This document shows positions 35,433-44,593 of a DNA stretch of 64,000 nucleotides, piece by piece (position 1 is the first letter of the stretch; each line of letters starts with the position of its first letter). The notes beneath the pieces are model-generated. The model was given only the letters and a program-made list of their open reading frames with translations. It did no database searches and was not told the DNA's origin. The translations under genes were made by a program, and so were the position numbers. The DNA is from Calothrix sp. NIES-2098 (GTDB lineage Bacteria; Cyanobacteriota; Cyanobacteriia; Cyanobacteriales; Nostocaceae): the NCBI GenBank assembly GCA_002368175.1, contig AP018172.1, positions 6,203,001-6,267,000 of the forward strand, in the 5' to 3' direction.

Positions 35433-35534
35433 AATTTCCCCTAAGCCAACACAGTGTTAGAAGGTGGAAAGGCTTGTCAAATCTGGCTTAGAAGGTAAGG
35501 GAATTTATAAAACTTGGGGGAATCCCCGAACTTT
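35433..35534 (+). repeat. ~100-bp structured repeat, copy A
   Basis: Begins AATTTCCCCTAAGCCA and ends AATCCCCGAACTTT. CTAAGCCA (35441-35448) pairs with TGGCTTAG (35484-35491), and the flanking TTTCCC/GGGAAT extends the stem. It matches copy B at 36342-36444 over its whole length, in the same orientation. It lies just downstream of the CPCC gene. Confidence 0.75.
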
Positions 35535-35554
35535 ATTTCGCTGATTGGATTAAT

Positions 35555-36262
35555 CTAATAATCGCTATAGGTAGTCATAAAGTCTAAAAAATCTCTCACT
35601 ACCTGCAATTGGGCTTCGTTGAGTAACTGCAAATGCTTGTGATAATAACCATCAGACTCAGTGAGAACAAAGACTGTATAGCTTGTACAGCCTAAATTTG
35701 CCGACTGACAATGTTTTAACGCCCAAATCATGTAAGCAGGAATATAGTAACGAAATCCTTTAGGATCGAAGAACGGAAACACATCACAAAACTCTGCAAT
35801 CCACTGTTCGGGTACATCTTGCCATTTGCGATCGCAATCTATTTGACGACCAATCTTTTGCGCCTCTTCCATACTATGCCAATCATCTAGCGCCCTGGCT
35901 GCATGTAGTGAAATGCCATCTTCACGCTTGACACCATCAAAAGCAGCAGTAATCTTCTCAATGAGAGTTAGGCTGGCTTGTTTACCTAAAGTTTCGATGG
36001 TTTGCCAATTAGGAACTCGCACATCGTCAGCATTGGGACGACGTACATAGTTCAGCCATTCTTGCTCGCAAGCACCAAAGGCAATAAAGTTAAGTTGAGC
36101 TTGGCGTAAAGATACACGATTAGATCCGCCCCAGCTATATCCTGATTCATTACCATCATCTTCCCAAAAGCAAATTGGACAGATGAGGTACGTACCTGGT
36201 GGCTTTTCAGTCAGAGTTATGTAGCCACAACAAGGACAAGGATAAATTAGTTCAGTGTCCAT
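35555..36262 (-). CDS. CPCC-domain/DUF6714-type fusion protein
   Basis: 235 residues. Residues 5-65 form a cysteine-rich CPCC domain (YPCPCCGYITL ... CPICFWEDDG ... SLRQAQLNF). The remaining part matches the DUF6714 pattern as recalled: AFDGVKREDGISLHAARALD, CDRKWQDVPEQWI and FPFFDPKGFRYYIPAYMIWA. The first domain probably binds zinc. No function is known; CPCC domains also occur in immunity-like proteins. The gene is bracketed by two direct ~100-bp repeats. Confidence 0.8.
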   Translation of the reverse strand: MDTELIYPCPCCGYITLTEKPPGTYLICPICFWEDDGNESGYSWGGSNRVSLRQAQLNFIAFGACEQEWLNYVRRPNADDVRVPNWQTIETLGKQASLTLIEKITAAFDGVKREDGISLHAARALDDWHSMEEAQKIGRQIDCDRKWQDVPEQWIAEFCDVFPFFDPKGFRYYIPAYMIWALKHCQSANLGCTSYTVFVLTESDGYYHKHLQLLNEAQLQVVRDFLDFMTTYSDY

Positions 36263-36717
36263 GTTTCTGTTGAGTTAGATTAATTAATTTTGGAGTTCTA
36301 GCCTGAATCAACTATGGCTAAAAATTTAGATTACTCTCGCCAATTTCCCCTGAGCCAATAATTATGTACATCATCTGAAAAGCTTGTAAAATCTGGCTCA
36401 TACAGCTAGGGGAAGTTGTTAAGGTTGGGGAATCCCCGAACTTTGTGTAACTGAATTAATAATATTATCTTAACTTTTTACTAACTGAATATTTACTTTT
36501 AATATTTTAAGACTATGGTAAGTTCTGCTAGGTAATAAATACTTTTTTCTATTAGCTAGCGCTCGGAAAGATATTTGTGTATATAGAACCTAAAGTCTAT
36601 CAAAGTAGAACTTATTTGTTATGCAATAGTCACAAATTTGCTTAAAATTTTGGTTTTGTGGTTCGTTGTAGAGCGATTCACTAATTCTTTTTAGCTGCAA
36701 TAAAACTCATAAACTTT
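36263..36717. other. Intergenic region, 455 bp, containing structured repeat copy B
   Basis: Divergent spacer between the CPCC gene and phoD. The left third is repeat copy B. The right part is AT-rich and must hold the phoD promoter; no convincing Pho box could be assigned by eye. No small gene seen. Confidence 0.5.
36342..36444 (+). repeat. ~100-bp structured repeat, copy B
   Basis: Starts AATTTCCCCTGAGCCA and ends AATCCCCGAACTTT. TGAGCCA (36351-36357) pairs with TGGCTCA (36394-36400). Compared with copy A, an A-T pair in the stem has become G-C on both arms, a compensatory change that keeps the hairpin. It lies upstream of the CPCC gene. Confidence 0.75.
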
Positions 36718-38319
36718 ATGCAATCTCAACCTCCAATTAAATTTAACCGTCGGCAGTTTTTAATAAGTTCAGCCCTCACAGGTGGTAGCATCATCGCTAA
36801 CAATGTGTTATCAAAATCAAGAGTTTTTGCGCAAGCGCCTGCCATTATTACATCGGAAAAAGTGCGTCCTGGCATACCTTATGGCATAGCCTGCGGTGAC
36901 ATTAGCGATGATAGCGCTATTATTTGGAGTCGAAGCGATCGCCCCGCACGCATGATTGTAGAATACTCTACTAACGAAGCGTTCCGGCGCGTGCAGCGTG
37001 TTTTCGGGCCGAATGCTTTGGAAGATAGCGACTTTACCGCCAGGCTAAATCTCGAAAACTTACCCCCAGGTCAGCAGATATTTTATCGCGTAATTTTCCA
37101 AAATTTATCAGATCCAAATATATACAGCGCTCCGGTTGCAGGTACTTTCCGAACTCCCGCCAAACAACGGCGAGATATATTCTTTGGTTGGGGAGGAGAT
37201 ACCGCAGGTCAGGGATGGGGTATTAATCCCGATTTTGGTGGGATGAAAATTTACGAAACCATCCGCAAACTCAATCCCGACTTTTTCATTCATTCTGGCG
37301 ACAATATTTACGCAGATGGCCCAATTCAATCACAAGTAACGCTTGATGATGGCAGCATCTGGAAAAATATTACCACCCCAGAAAAATCAAAAGTAGCAGA
37401 AACTCTCACAGAATTTCGTGGTAACTATATATACAATTTGCTAGATGAAAATATTCGACGCTTTAATGCTGAAGTTCCCATACTCGTGCAGTGGGACGAC
37501 CACGAAGTGAGGAACAATTGGTATCCTGGGCAGGTTATCGTAAATGACGATCGCTATAAGGTAAAGGATGTTTCTTTGCTAGCTGAAAGAGCAAGGCAAG
37601 CATTTTTAGAATATATGCCCATAAGCTATAAAAACGATCGAACAGACAAAGCTAAAATTTATCGCTCTTTCAGCTATGGGCCATTATTAGACATTTTTAT
37701 GTTAGATGAGCGTACCTACCGCGGGCCAAACACTGAAAATCGCCAAACAGTACAAACCAAAGACACAGACTTTTTAGGTAGCAAACAAATACGTTGGTTG
37801 AAACAGCAATTGCTCAAATCAAAAGCAACCTGGAAAGTAATTGCTAGTGATATGCCTTTAGGGTTGATAGTTCGAGATGGTAGCACTAACTTTGAAGCTT
37901 GGGCAAATGGAGATGGCCCAGCCTTAGGAAGAGAACTCGAACTCGCCGATCTACTACGTTTTATTAAACGGAACTATATTAAAAATGTTGTGTGGTTAAC
38001 TGCTGATGTGCATTACGCCGCAGCCCACTATTACGATCCAGGTAAAGCACAGTTTACCGACTTCAAGCCTTTTTGGGAATTTGTCGCCGGGCCTCTCAAT
38101 TCAGGTACATTTGGGCCGAACCAACTAGAAAATACTTTTGGGCCGCAATTGAAGTTTGTTAGTATTCCCTCAGGTACAAAAGCAAATCGACCTCCAAGTG
38201 AAGGTTTGCAATTCTTTGGTACAGTCAAAATCAATAGTTATACAAATGTGATGACAGTAGCATTGCTTAACTTGAAAGGGGAAACTCTCTACAGTGTCGA
38301 TTTACCTCCAGAAAAATAA
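36718..38319 (+). CDS. phoD: Alkaline phosphatase D (PhoD), Tat-exported
   Basis: 533 residues. A twin-arginine signal (NRRQFLISSALTGGS, cleavage near VFAQAP) sends the folded enzyme out of the cytoplasm. The N-terminal Fn3-like domain (GIPYGIACGDISDDSAIIWS) is followed by the phosphodiesterase/phosphatase core with WGGDTAGQGWG, HSGDNIYADG, WDDHEVRNNW and TADVHYAA, the PhoD metal ligands (Fe/Ca in this family). It releases phosphate from organic esters, usually under phosphate starvation. Length is typical. Confidence 0.93.
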   Translation: MQSQPPIKFNRRQFLISSALTGGSIIANNVLSKSRVFAQAPAIITSEKVRPGIPYGIACGDISDDSAIIWSRSDRPARMIVEYSTNEAFRRVQRVFGPNALEDSDFTARLNLENLPPGQQIFYRVIFQNLSDPNIYSAPVAGTFRTPAKQRRDIFFGWGGDTAGQGWGINPDFGGMKIYETIRKLNPDFFIHSGDNIYADGPIQSQVTLDDGSIWKNITTPEKSKVAETLTEFRGNYIYNLLDENIRRFNAEVPILVQWDDHEVRNNWYPGQVIVNDDRYKVKDVSLLAERARQAFLEYMPISYKNDRTDKAKIYRSFSYGPLLDIFMLDERTYRGPNTENRQTVQTKDTDFLGSKQIRWLKQQLLKSKATWKVIASDMPLGLIVRDGSTNFEAWANGDGPALGRELELADLLRFIKRNYIKNVVWLTADVHYAAAHYYDPGKAQFTDFKPFWEFVAGPLNSGTFGPNQLENTFGPQLKFVSIPSGTKANRPPSEGLQFFGTVKINSYTNVMTVALLNLKGETLYSVDLPPEK

Positions 38320-38408
38320 ATCGCTAGCTACAATTAGCATCTTGGAACTAGACTGAGTTTTGACACAGAAGCGAAAAAAGCGATCGCAGTCTTAATAATA
38401 GGAGTTAA

Positions 38409-38660
38409 TGCATTAACAATATAAGGCGATGCATTAACAACGCGTCGCCCTGCATTAACAACGCGCCCCCCCGCGTTAACAACACGCCGCCCTGTATTAA
38501 CAACACGCCGCCATGTATTAACAACGCGCCGCCCCGCATTAACAACGCGCCGCCATGTATTAACAACGCGCCGCCCCGCATTAACAACGCGCCGCCCCGC
38601 ATTAACAACGCGCCGCCATGTATTAACAACGCGCCGCCCCGCATTAACAATACACAAGAC
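38409..38660. repeat. Tandem array of twelve 21-bp units
   Basis: Twelve units with consensus YGYATTAACAACGCGCCGCC (plus one variable base), in exact 21-bp register from 38409 to 38660. Inner units are almost identical; two versions (starting CGCATT or TGTATT) partly alternate. The outermost units are diverged (ATATAAGG, ATACACAA). The array is GC-rich in AT-rich surroundings and ends about 75 bp before the NACHT start codon. As 21 is a multiple of three, it is open in several frames, but no frame looks like a real gene. Confidence 0.9.
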
Positions 38661-38675
38661 TGCGTTAAGACTTTC

Positions 38676-38713
38676 AGGGAAGTTGCTAAACTTGGATAAT
38701 TCCCCGAACTTTG
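38676..38713 (+). repeat. Half copy of the ~100-bp structured repeat (copy C)
   Basis: AGGGAAGTTGCTAAACTTGG followed by an ATTCCCCGAACTTTG ending matches the right third of copies A and B. It lies between the 21-bp array and the NACHT start codon, where it forms part of the gene's 5' leader. Confidence 0.6.
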
Positions 38714-38734
38714 TCCAGTCCAAGAAATACAGCG

Positions 38735-41700
38735 ATGGCAAGACCGAGTTATGGCCCAGAAGCAAAAAAGCGATCGCGGCGCTTATTAGAAGTATTGTTA
38801 GCTTACGCTAATGATGCGATCGCCTGTAGGGATGAAGCAACTTTAGATGCATTGCGTCCGCAAATTCAAACTCGTTGGTTGTCTGAAAATAGATTGGTTG
38901 TCAGAACGAAAGTGCGATTTTTGCAAGCATTGACAACTTTGGCGTCGGGGGAAGAACAGTTAAACATTGAACAAATCAAAGAAGCTTTAAAGCGATTTGC
39001 AGATTTCTTAGAAATTCTTGAAGATAATCGTCCATCTCGCAGTGGTTCGGAAACTTGGCATTTTACTCTCAAGTTATGGCATCAACGCCAAGATATCGAA
39101 GCTAATTTACAAAAATTTGATGTCGAATGGGAACGCCGCAGGCCGGAGAAGTCGAAGCAGGTAGCGGGGGATTTGGAGACAAGGGGACAAGGGGGACAAG
39201 GAGGACAGGGAGGAGAAAGTTTTTCTTCATCTTCCTCATCTCCTTCAAACCTTGATTGGCAGAAGCTTTGCTGTCACGCTTTAAAAGCGCAAAATCATCA
39301 ACGACTCACAACCAATCCTCTCACCAGCGCTGATGGTGTTAGTTTTGAGTTGGATCAAGTTTACGTACCTTTGGGATTGGTAGAACGCAAACATCGCCTG
39401 CGTCAGCGTGGTGATGTAACTCCGCAAGAAGGTTCGCGGTTATATGAACCAGAAGATGCGGAAATTACCCAGATTTTCAATCGTGAGGAATTTCTCCAAC
39501 AACTACTAGGCGAACAACAAAATCAGCGCATTGCAATTGTTGGAGAACCAGGAGCTGGAAAAACTACTTTACTACAGAAAATTGCTGCATGGGTTTTAAA
39601 TAATACTGAAGATTTGCCCATCTGGATTGATTTGGCAGACTTACAAGGTAAGAGTTTAGAGCAGTATTTAATTCAAGATTGGCTACCTACAGCTTTTCGC
39701 AAGCTACGGGTTCCCGAAGAAATCGAGGAAGCATTCTGCGAACAGTTTAATCAAGGAAGAGTTTGGCTACTGTTAGATGCAGTGGATGAAATGGCTTTAG
39801 AATCTAGCCAAGCCTTAAGTAAAATTGCCAGTTATCTCACAGGTTGGGTAGCAGATGCAAGAATAATTTTGACCTGTCGGCTGAATGTTTGGGATGGGGG
39901 TAAAAATGCGCTGCAATCTTTTCACACCTATCGCAACCTAAATTTTAGTTATGGCGAAGCAGATGCTTTTCGTTCTCAACCTGCATACAACCAAGTTGGA
40001 GAATTTATCCGGCGATGGTTTCAAGATAACCCCGCTTGTGGAGAGAGTTTACAAGCAGAGTTAGACCAACCAGAACGGCGACGGCTGAAGGATGCGGTGA
40101 AAAATCCTCTGCGATTAGCTTTATTGTGTCGTACTTGGGGACTAGCGCAGGGAAGTTTACCCACAACCAAAGCAATGCTGTACGAACAGTTTGTAGAGGC
40201 GATTTATGAGTGGAAGCAAGACCGCTTTCCCACGACTTTAGCACAGCGACAGCAGTTAAATCGAGGGTTGGGAGAATTAGCACTATTAGCCATAGCCCAA
40301 GGAAAAACTAAGTTTCGTTTGCGACATCGCTTTGTTTGTCAGGTATTGGGATCTTCTGATGATGGCTTATTTCAATTGGCATTACAGTTAGGTTGGCTCA
40401 ATCAGGTTGGGATATCAGAAACTCAAGGAGAAAAGGTTTATGCTTTTTACCATCCTACGTTTCAAGAATATTTTGCGGCACAAGCTGTTAACGATTGGCA
40501 TTTCTTCTTAAATCACACATCAGATAGCCCCAGTTACCGCATCTTTGCACCCCAATGGCGAGAAGTAATTTTGCTGTGGCTAGGTCGGGATGAGATTCCC
40601 CAGGCGCACAAAGAAGAATTTATCCAAGCGTTAATTGAGTTTCCTGACGATTGCGGCGGATATTATCGCCATCAAGCTTATTTTGTCGCCGCCCAAGGAA
40701 TTGCTGAGTTTGCAGATTGTGCAAAAGCGGATGAAATAGTTGAACAATTAGTAGAGTGGCGTTTTGGCTATTGCGAGTTTCAAGACCAAGATAAAAATCA
40801 AAAGCCGTTGAGATATCCAGCACCAATTGTTGAGTGTGCGCGAGTAGCGTTGTTAAAAACCGATCGCCCAAAAGCGATCGCCGCTTTAGAAAAATTCATT
40901 AAATCCAGCCAAAACGATTTCGACATTTGGAATGCAGCTTACAGCTTGGGAAAGGTTTTCGATCCGGGAAACAAAATTGCGATCGCCGCATTAGAACAAC
41001 TCGCCAACAATCTCCGCTATGAATCAATTCGCTGGCAAGCTGCTTATAGTTTAGGAAGAGTTGAACCAGGAAACAAAATTGCGATCGCTGCTTTGATTGA
41101 AATTATCGAGTCTACCAAGAATGAATCTACCCGTCGCAAAGCCGCTTATAGTTTAGGAAAAATCGATGCCAACAATGCAGTAGCAATCTCCACACTTAAA
41201 GAAATCGCTGAATACGCAATCGATTTATCTCAAAAGCGACAAGCAAGAGAAAATTTAGCCACCCTTTATGGAGATGAATCTCACATTGATGGCAAGATAG
41301 AAAGCAGTGCAAAAAATACTTCTCTATCCTCAGATTTTCACTCCAAGAGACGAAGTACTAGAAAACAACAATCTACACCAAATAATTACTCTATCAACAC
41401 CAAAATTGCAGAATTACTCAGAGGTATTAACTCATCAGAGAATGAAGATACCAAAAGGCGAAAAGCTCATAAATTGGCACAGCTTGAGCCAGGAAATTTA
41501 GTAGCATTCACAACATTATTGCACTTGATAAAATCAACTCAAAGTGCAAACCTTCGCAAACGTACAGCAGATAATTTAAAAGAAATTTTACTCAGCGAAC
41601 AGTTCCCCGAAGTAATTACATCTTTAAAGTATTACTGCGATAAATTTATCGATCGTGAATTAGAATTATGCCAGGATTGTTATAAACTGATGTGGCACTG

Positions 41701-41749
41701 TGCAGAAAATATGGATTACTTAGAGTTTTACCGAGTTTGGCATTCGTAA
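38735..41749 (+). CDS. NACHT-domain STAND NTPase with C-terminal HEAT-like repeats
   Basis: 1004 residues from ATG 38735 (MARPSYGPEAKKRSRRLLEV), the usual beginning of this cyanobacterial family; the frame opens 8 codons earlier. Layout: N-terminal helical domain (1-140), a low-complexity GQGGQGGQGG and Ser-rich linker, NACHT NTPase with Walker A GEPGAGKTT (270-278) and Walker B WLLLDAVDEM (about 345), then a helical part and HEAT/PBS-like repeats (about 715-850: AAYSLGKVFDPGNKIAIAAL, AAYSLGRVEPGNKIAIAALI, AAYSLGKIDANNAVAISTLK) and a further helical tail. NACHT proteins of bacteria include anti-phage sensors; a defence role here is inference. No effector domain was recognised at the N-terminus. 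Confidence 0.88.
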   Translation: MARPSYGPEAKKRSRRLLEVLLAYANDAIACRDEATLDALRPQIQTRWLSENRLVVRTKVRFLQALTTLASGEEQLNIEQIKEALKRFADFLEILEDNRPSRSGSETWHFTLKLWHQRQDIEANLQKFDVEWERRRPEKSKQVAGDLETRGQGGQGGQGGESFSSSSSSPSNLDWQKLCCHALKAQNHQRLTTNPLTSADGVSFELDQVYVPLGLVERKHRLRQRGDVTPQEGSRLYEPEDAEITQIFNREEFLQQLLGEQQNQRIAIVGEPGAGKTTLLQKIAAWVLNNTEDLPIWIDLADLQGKSLEQYLIQDWLPTAFRKLRVPEEIEEAFCEQFNQGRVWLLLDAVDEMALESSQALSKIASYLTGWVADARIILTCRLNVWDGGKNALQSFHTYRNLNFSYGEADAFRSQPAYNQVGEFIRRWFQDNPACGESLQAELDQPERRRLKDAVKNPLRLALLCRTWGLAQGSLPTTKAMLYEQFVEAIYEWKQDRFPTTLAQRQQLNRGLGELALLAIAQGKTKFRLRHRFVCQVLGSSDDGLFQLALQLGWLNQVGISETQGEKVYAFYHPTFQEYFAAQAVNDWHFFLNHTSDSPSYRIFAPQWREVILLWLGRDEIPQAHKEEFIQALIEFPDDCGGYYRHQAYFVAAQGIAEFADCAKADEIVEQLVEWRFGYCEFQDQDKNQKPLRYPAPIVECARVALLKTDRPKAIAALEKFIKSSQNDFDIWNAAYSLGKVFDPGNKIAIAALEQLANNLRYESIRWQAAYSLGRVEPGNKIAIAALIEIIESTKNESTRRKAAYSLGKIDANNAVAISTLKEIAEYAIDLSQKRQARENLATLYGDESHIDGKIESSAKNTSLSSDFHSKRRSTRKQQSTPNNYSINTKIAELLRGINSSENEDTKRRKAHKLAQLEPGNLVAFTTLLHLIKSTQSANLRKRTADNLKEILLSEQFPEVITSLKYYCDKFIDRELELCQDCYKLMWHCAENMDYLEFYRVWHS

Positions 41750-41811
41750 ATTCAAATTCCTTCAGCCAATGGATGATGTTATTGTTCTTGACTTGGCTTG
41801 CCCAATACCTA

Positions 41812-41918
41812 ATACCGTTTCACTTTAATATTAATACACATAGGCAGCAGGGGGGCAGGGTGCAGGGGGAAAGAATTAGAGATTCATCATGTGTATCAGG
41901 TGTTTCGTGAAATGGTAT
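41812..41918. repeat. MITE-like element with 12-bp terminal inverted repeats
   Basis: ATACCGTTTCAC (41812-41823) and GTGAAATGGTAT (41907-41918) pair with one mismatch. Inside, ATACACAT and ATGTGTAT form a second nested inverted pair. The centre is a G-rich stretch. It lies downstream of the NACHT gene, is non-coding, and could be a dispersed hairpin element or terminator. Confidence 0.55.
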
Positions 41919-41984
41919 AACAAAGTATTTTTAGGGTTAGCAATGCCCACCATAGCCTAGATCCTACGTATTATTTATTTAAGC

Positions 41985-42003
41985 GTCTGTCGCATTCTTT
42001 TTT
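41985..42003 (+). repeat. Dispersed motif CTGTCGCATTCTTTTTT, copy 2
   Basis: GTCTGTCGCATTCTTTTTTT lies 29 bp downstream of the stop of the GGDEF-EAL gene. It is the same motif as at 32573 and 45925. Confidence 0.5.
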
Positions 42004-42031
42004 TTAATTGATATTAGTATTATTTAATTTT

Positions 42032-44593
42032 TCAAATATCACTTTCAGTCTTAGATTGTTTTTTGTTAAATTGATTGTCCAGTAATACTATTACAGATTT
42101 ACTGTCTAGGGGCTTGGAGAAGAAATAGCCCTGACCATATTCACAACCCAACATCTGCAATTTTTTTTGTTGGGCTTCTGTTTCTACACCTTCAGCAATC
42201 ACATCCATACCCAAGATATGACTAAGCATAATAATTGTTTGCACAATCGCCATATCTTCCTCTGTTTCTCCCATGCGATTTACAAAGGAGCGATCTACTT
42301 TTAATGTATTCACAGGAAAGCGATGTAAATAACTTAAAGAGGAATATCCTGTACCAAAATCATCAATACTTAAACGTATATTCAAAGTTCTCAGTTTCAG
42401 TAAGATGCTGATTGCTGCTTCAACATCTTTCATTGCTACACTTTCGGTAATTTCTAATTTTACATTTCGCCCATCTAATCCTGTTGCTTGAAGAGTCTGC
42501 TCGACAAATTCAACCAAATCCGGTTGTGTCAACTGTTGTCCAGAGAGATTAATACTCATAGTTAATGGTGGATCTGTAGGGTATAAAGCCTGCCAAACAG
42601 ACAATTGACGACAGGCTTCTTGTAAAATCCACTTACCCAAGGGAATAATTAGCCCCGTGTCTTCTGCAATGGTAATGAACTCTACTGGCGAAATGAATCC
42701 ATGCTGAGGATGTTGCCACCGTACAAGCGCTTCAAAACCAACAATCAAACCATCTGCTATCGATACAATTGGCTGATATTGAAGATAAAACTCCTGCATT
42801 TCTAAGGCATGACGGAGGTCTATTTCTAGCTGAAAACGCTTTACAGCTTGGATATGCATACCTGTGGCAAAGACCTCATGACGGGCTTTACCTAAGTCCT
42901 TAGCTCGATACATTGCTGTGTGTGCATCTCGCAGCAAATCTTCTGGTTTATGACTAAGTTCTGTCTGATTGAAGGCTATACCGATACTAATGGTCATAAA
43001 AATCTCTTGTTCATTTTCCTCAAAGACAAAGGCCATTTCTTGTTGTAACTGGTCAGCCAAACTAGTAGCTTCGTTTGTATCGGTAATATTTGCTAGTAAA
43101 ATAGCAAACTCATCGCCGCCAACTCTGGCGAGAATTCCTTTATTTCTTGTATAGGTTTTTAATCTTTGAGTGAATTTGACTAATAATTGATCCCCAGTAT
43201 GGTGGCTAAAACTCTCATTGATCGTTTTGAAGCGATCGATATCTAAAAAAAACACAGCAAAGCGAGCATTTTGGTGATATTTTGTAACTGCGATCGCTGT
43301 TTTCAAATATTTTAAAAACTGAGCCTGATTAGGTAAACCTGTGAGCGCATCATAATATGTATTATAAAATTGTTTGTAAGCAATAATACTTACACCTGTT
43401 GCGATCGATGCCAATGCTGGCGGTAATATAGGTATCCAACCTGCTTGAGAAAACACGCTCAAGCAAATGCTAAATAGGGCTACTAAAGACAGTCCTGCTA
43501 ATACTAATAAAGTTAGCGGATGTCGAAATCTCCATGCTACAAACCCACCTATTAAACTCCATATCCACACCCACGCAGCTTCTACCCATTCCGGCCAAAA
43601 CCAAAATAGTGGCTTTTGATCTAGGGTGGTGCTGAGAAGTTGGCTCACAAGTTGAGCGTGCAGTGTTACTCCTGACATAACATAGTCTGCTGAGTTACCT
43701 GCACTATAAGGAGTAAAAAATACATCTTTTAAACTAGGAGCACTTGTACCAATGAGTACTACTTTGTCCTTAACCCAGATAGGGTCAAAATTACCCTGCA
43801 ACACATCAGTAAATGTCACCTCCTGAGCTACTTGTTTAGCAGAACGGTAGGAAATTAGCACTTGATAACCTAAGCTATCAATATTTTGGTATCCACCTGC
43901 ATCAGAAGATATAGGTTTAAATACAGTTTTTCCTAAGAGCAGGACATCCGGTGTAATTTTGAGCGAAATACCTCGATCTGCTAAATATTTCTGGCTGACG
44001 CGCAAAGAGAAAGAGTAAAATTTTTCCTGACCTTGATAAGCATAAATTAAATTACGACGTACTTTCCCATCTGGGTCAGTTAGCAAGTCGTTAAAGCCAA
44101 CTTGTTCTGTAGATATACCAGGGAGAGTAGAAACCTCTTCTGCGTCTCGATCGCCAAGATTTTTAATAGTAATTACATTCGGTTTTTGAAGTTCTTGAAG
44201 CAGAGCTTGATAACCTGGTGGTTGAGGCATATCGCGATACAAATCTAAGCCAATTACTTTGGGTTTAGCTTGTTGTAGCTTTTGTAATGCTTGGGAAAGA
44301 ATAGCATCCGACAAAGGCCATTGTTTCTGCTTTTTAATATCAGCTTCTGTAATTTTGACAATTAACATTCTTGGATCTGGTTCAGCATCTGGTTGGAGAC
44401 GCACCATTTGATCGAAGGCAACTAATTCCAAGAATTGAAGCCCACCAAGCTGTCTGACGCCGAGGATGAATCCGGTTGTAATAATACTGGCAGCGATCGC
44501 ATATTGCTTTAAACTCAAGGTTGGCAATGGACGTTTAAAAGCAGTTTTTGCAGATGTTAGAGGAAAAAACTTTTTAAATAACTTACTAATCAT
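42032..44593 (-). CDS. CHASE2-GGDEF-EAL cyclic-di-GMP enzyme
   Basis: 853 residues. One N-terminal helix, a periplasmic CHASE2 sensor (about 60-330), then three membrane helices, a diguanylate cyclase domain with intact GGDEF (RVGGDEFAILL) and a phosphodiesterase domain with EAL (FEALVRWQHP), SINLSGQQL, LEITESV, SIDDFGTGYSSLSYL, LKVDRSFV and VIAEGVETEAQ. Catalytic residues of both domains appear intact. The RxxD inhibitory site before GGDEF is not present (RNKG instead). It would make or break c-di-GMP in response to a periplasmic signal. A DUF928 gene lies upstream on the same strand. Confidence 0.93.
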   Translation of the reverse strand: MISKLFKKFFPLTSAKTAFKRPLPTLSLKQYAIAASIITTGFILGVRQLGGLQFLELVAFDQMVRLQPDAEPDPRMLIVKITEADIKKQKQWPLSDAILSQALQKLQQAKPKVIGLDLYRDMPQPPGYQALLQELQKPNVITIKNLGDRDAEEVSTLPGISTEQVGFNDLLTDPDGKVRRNLIYAYQGQEKFYSFSLRVSQKYLADRGISLKITPDVLLLGKTVFKPISSDAGGYQNIDSLGYQVLISYRSAKQVAQEVTFTDVLQGNFDPIWVKDKVVLIGTSAPSLKDVFFTPYSAGNSADYVMSGVTLHAQLVSQLLSTTLDQKPLFWFWPEWVEAAWVWIWSLIGGFVAWRFRHPLTLLVLAGLSLVALFSICLSVFSQAGWIPILPPALASIATGVSIIAYKQFYNTYYDALTGLPNQAQFLKYLKTAIAVTKYHQNARFAVFFLDIDRFKTINESFSHHTGDQLLVKFTQRLKTYTRNKGILARVGGDEFAILLANITDTNEATSLADQLQQEMAFVFEENEQEIFMTISIGIAFNQTELSHKPEDLLRDAHTAMYRAKDLGKARHEVFATGMHIQAVKRFQLEIDLRHALEMQEFYLQYQPIVSIADGLIVGFEALVRWQHPQHGFISPVEFITIAEDTGLIIPLGKWILQEACRQLSVWQALYPTDPPLTMSINLSGQQLTQPDLVEFVEQTLQATGLDGRNVKLEITESVAMKDVEAAISILLKLRTLNIRLSIDDFGTGYSSLSYLHRFPVNTLKVDRSFVNRMGETEEDMAIVQTIIMLSHILGMDVIAEGVETEAQQKKLQMLGCEYGQGYFFSKPLDSKSVIVLLDNQFNKKQSKTESDI

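Noticed and set aside
36480..36717. Pho box upstream of phoD
   Set aside because: No convincing run of CTTAACCT-type direct repeats at 11-bp spacing was found.
38409..38660. Possible CRISPR array
   Set aside because: Units are directly joined with no spacers and there are no cas genes in the window.
38334..38765. Minus-strand frame of 143 codons with (VVNAGRR)n repeats
   Set aside because: It is an effect of the 21-bp tandem array, which is open in several frames because 21 is divisible by three. It has no ribosome binding site and overlaps the NACHT start.
41692..41910. Plus-strand frame of 72 codons after the NACHT gene
   Set aside because: Overlaps the NACHT end and then runs through the inverted-repeat element.
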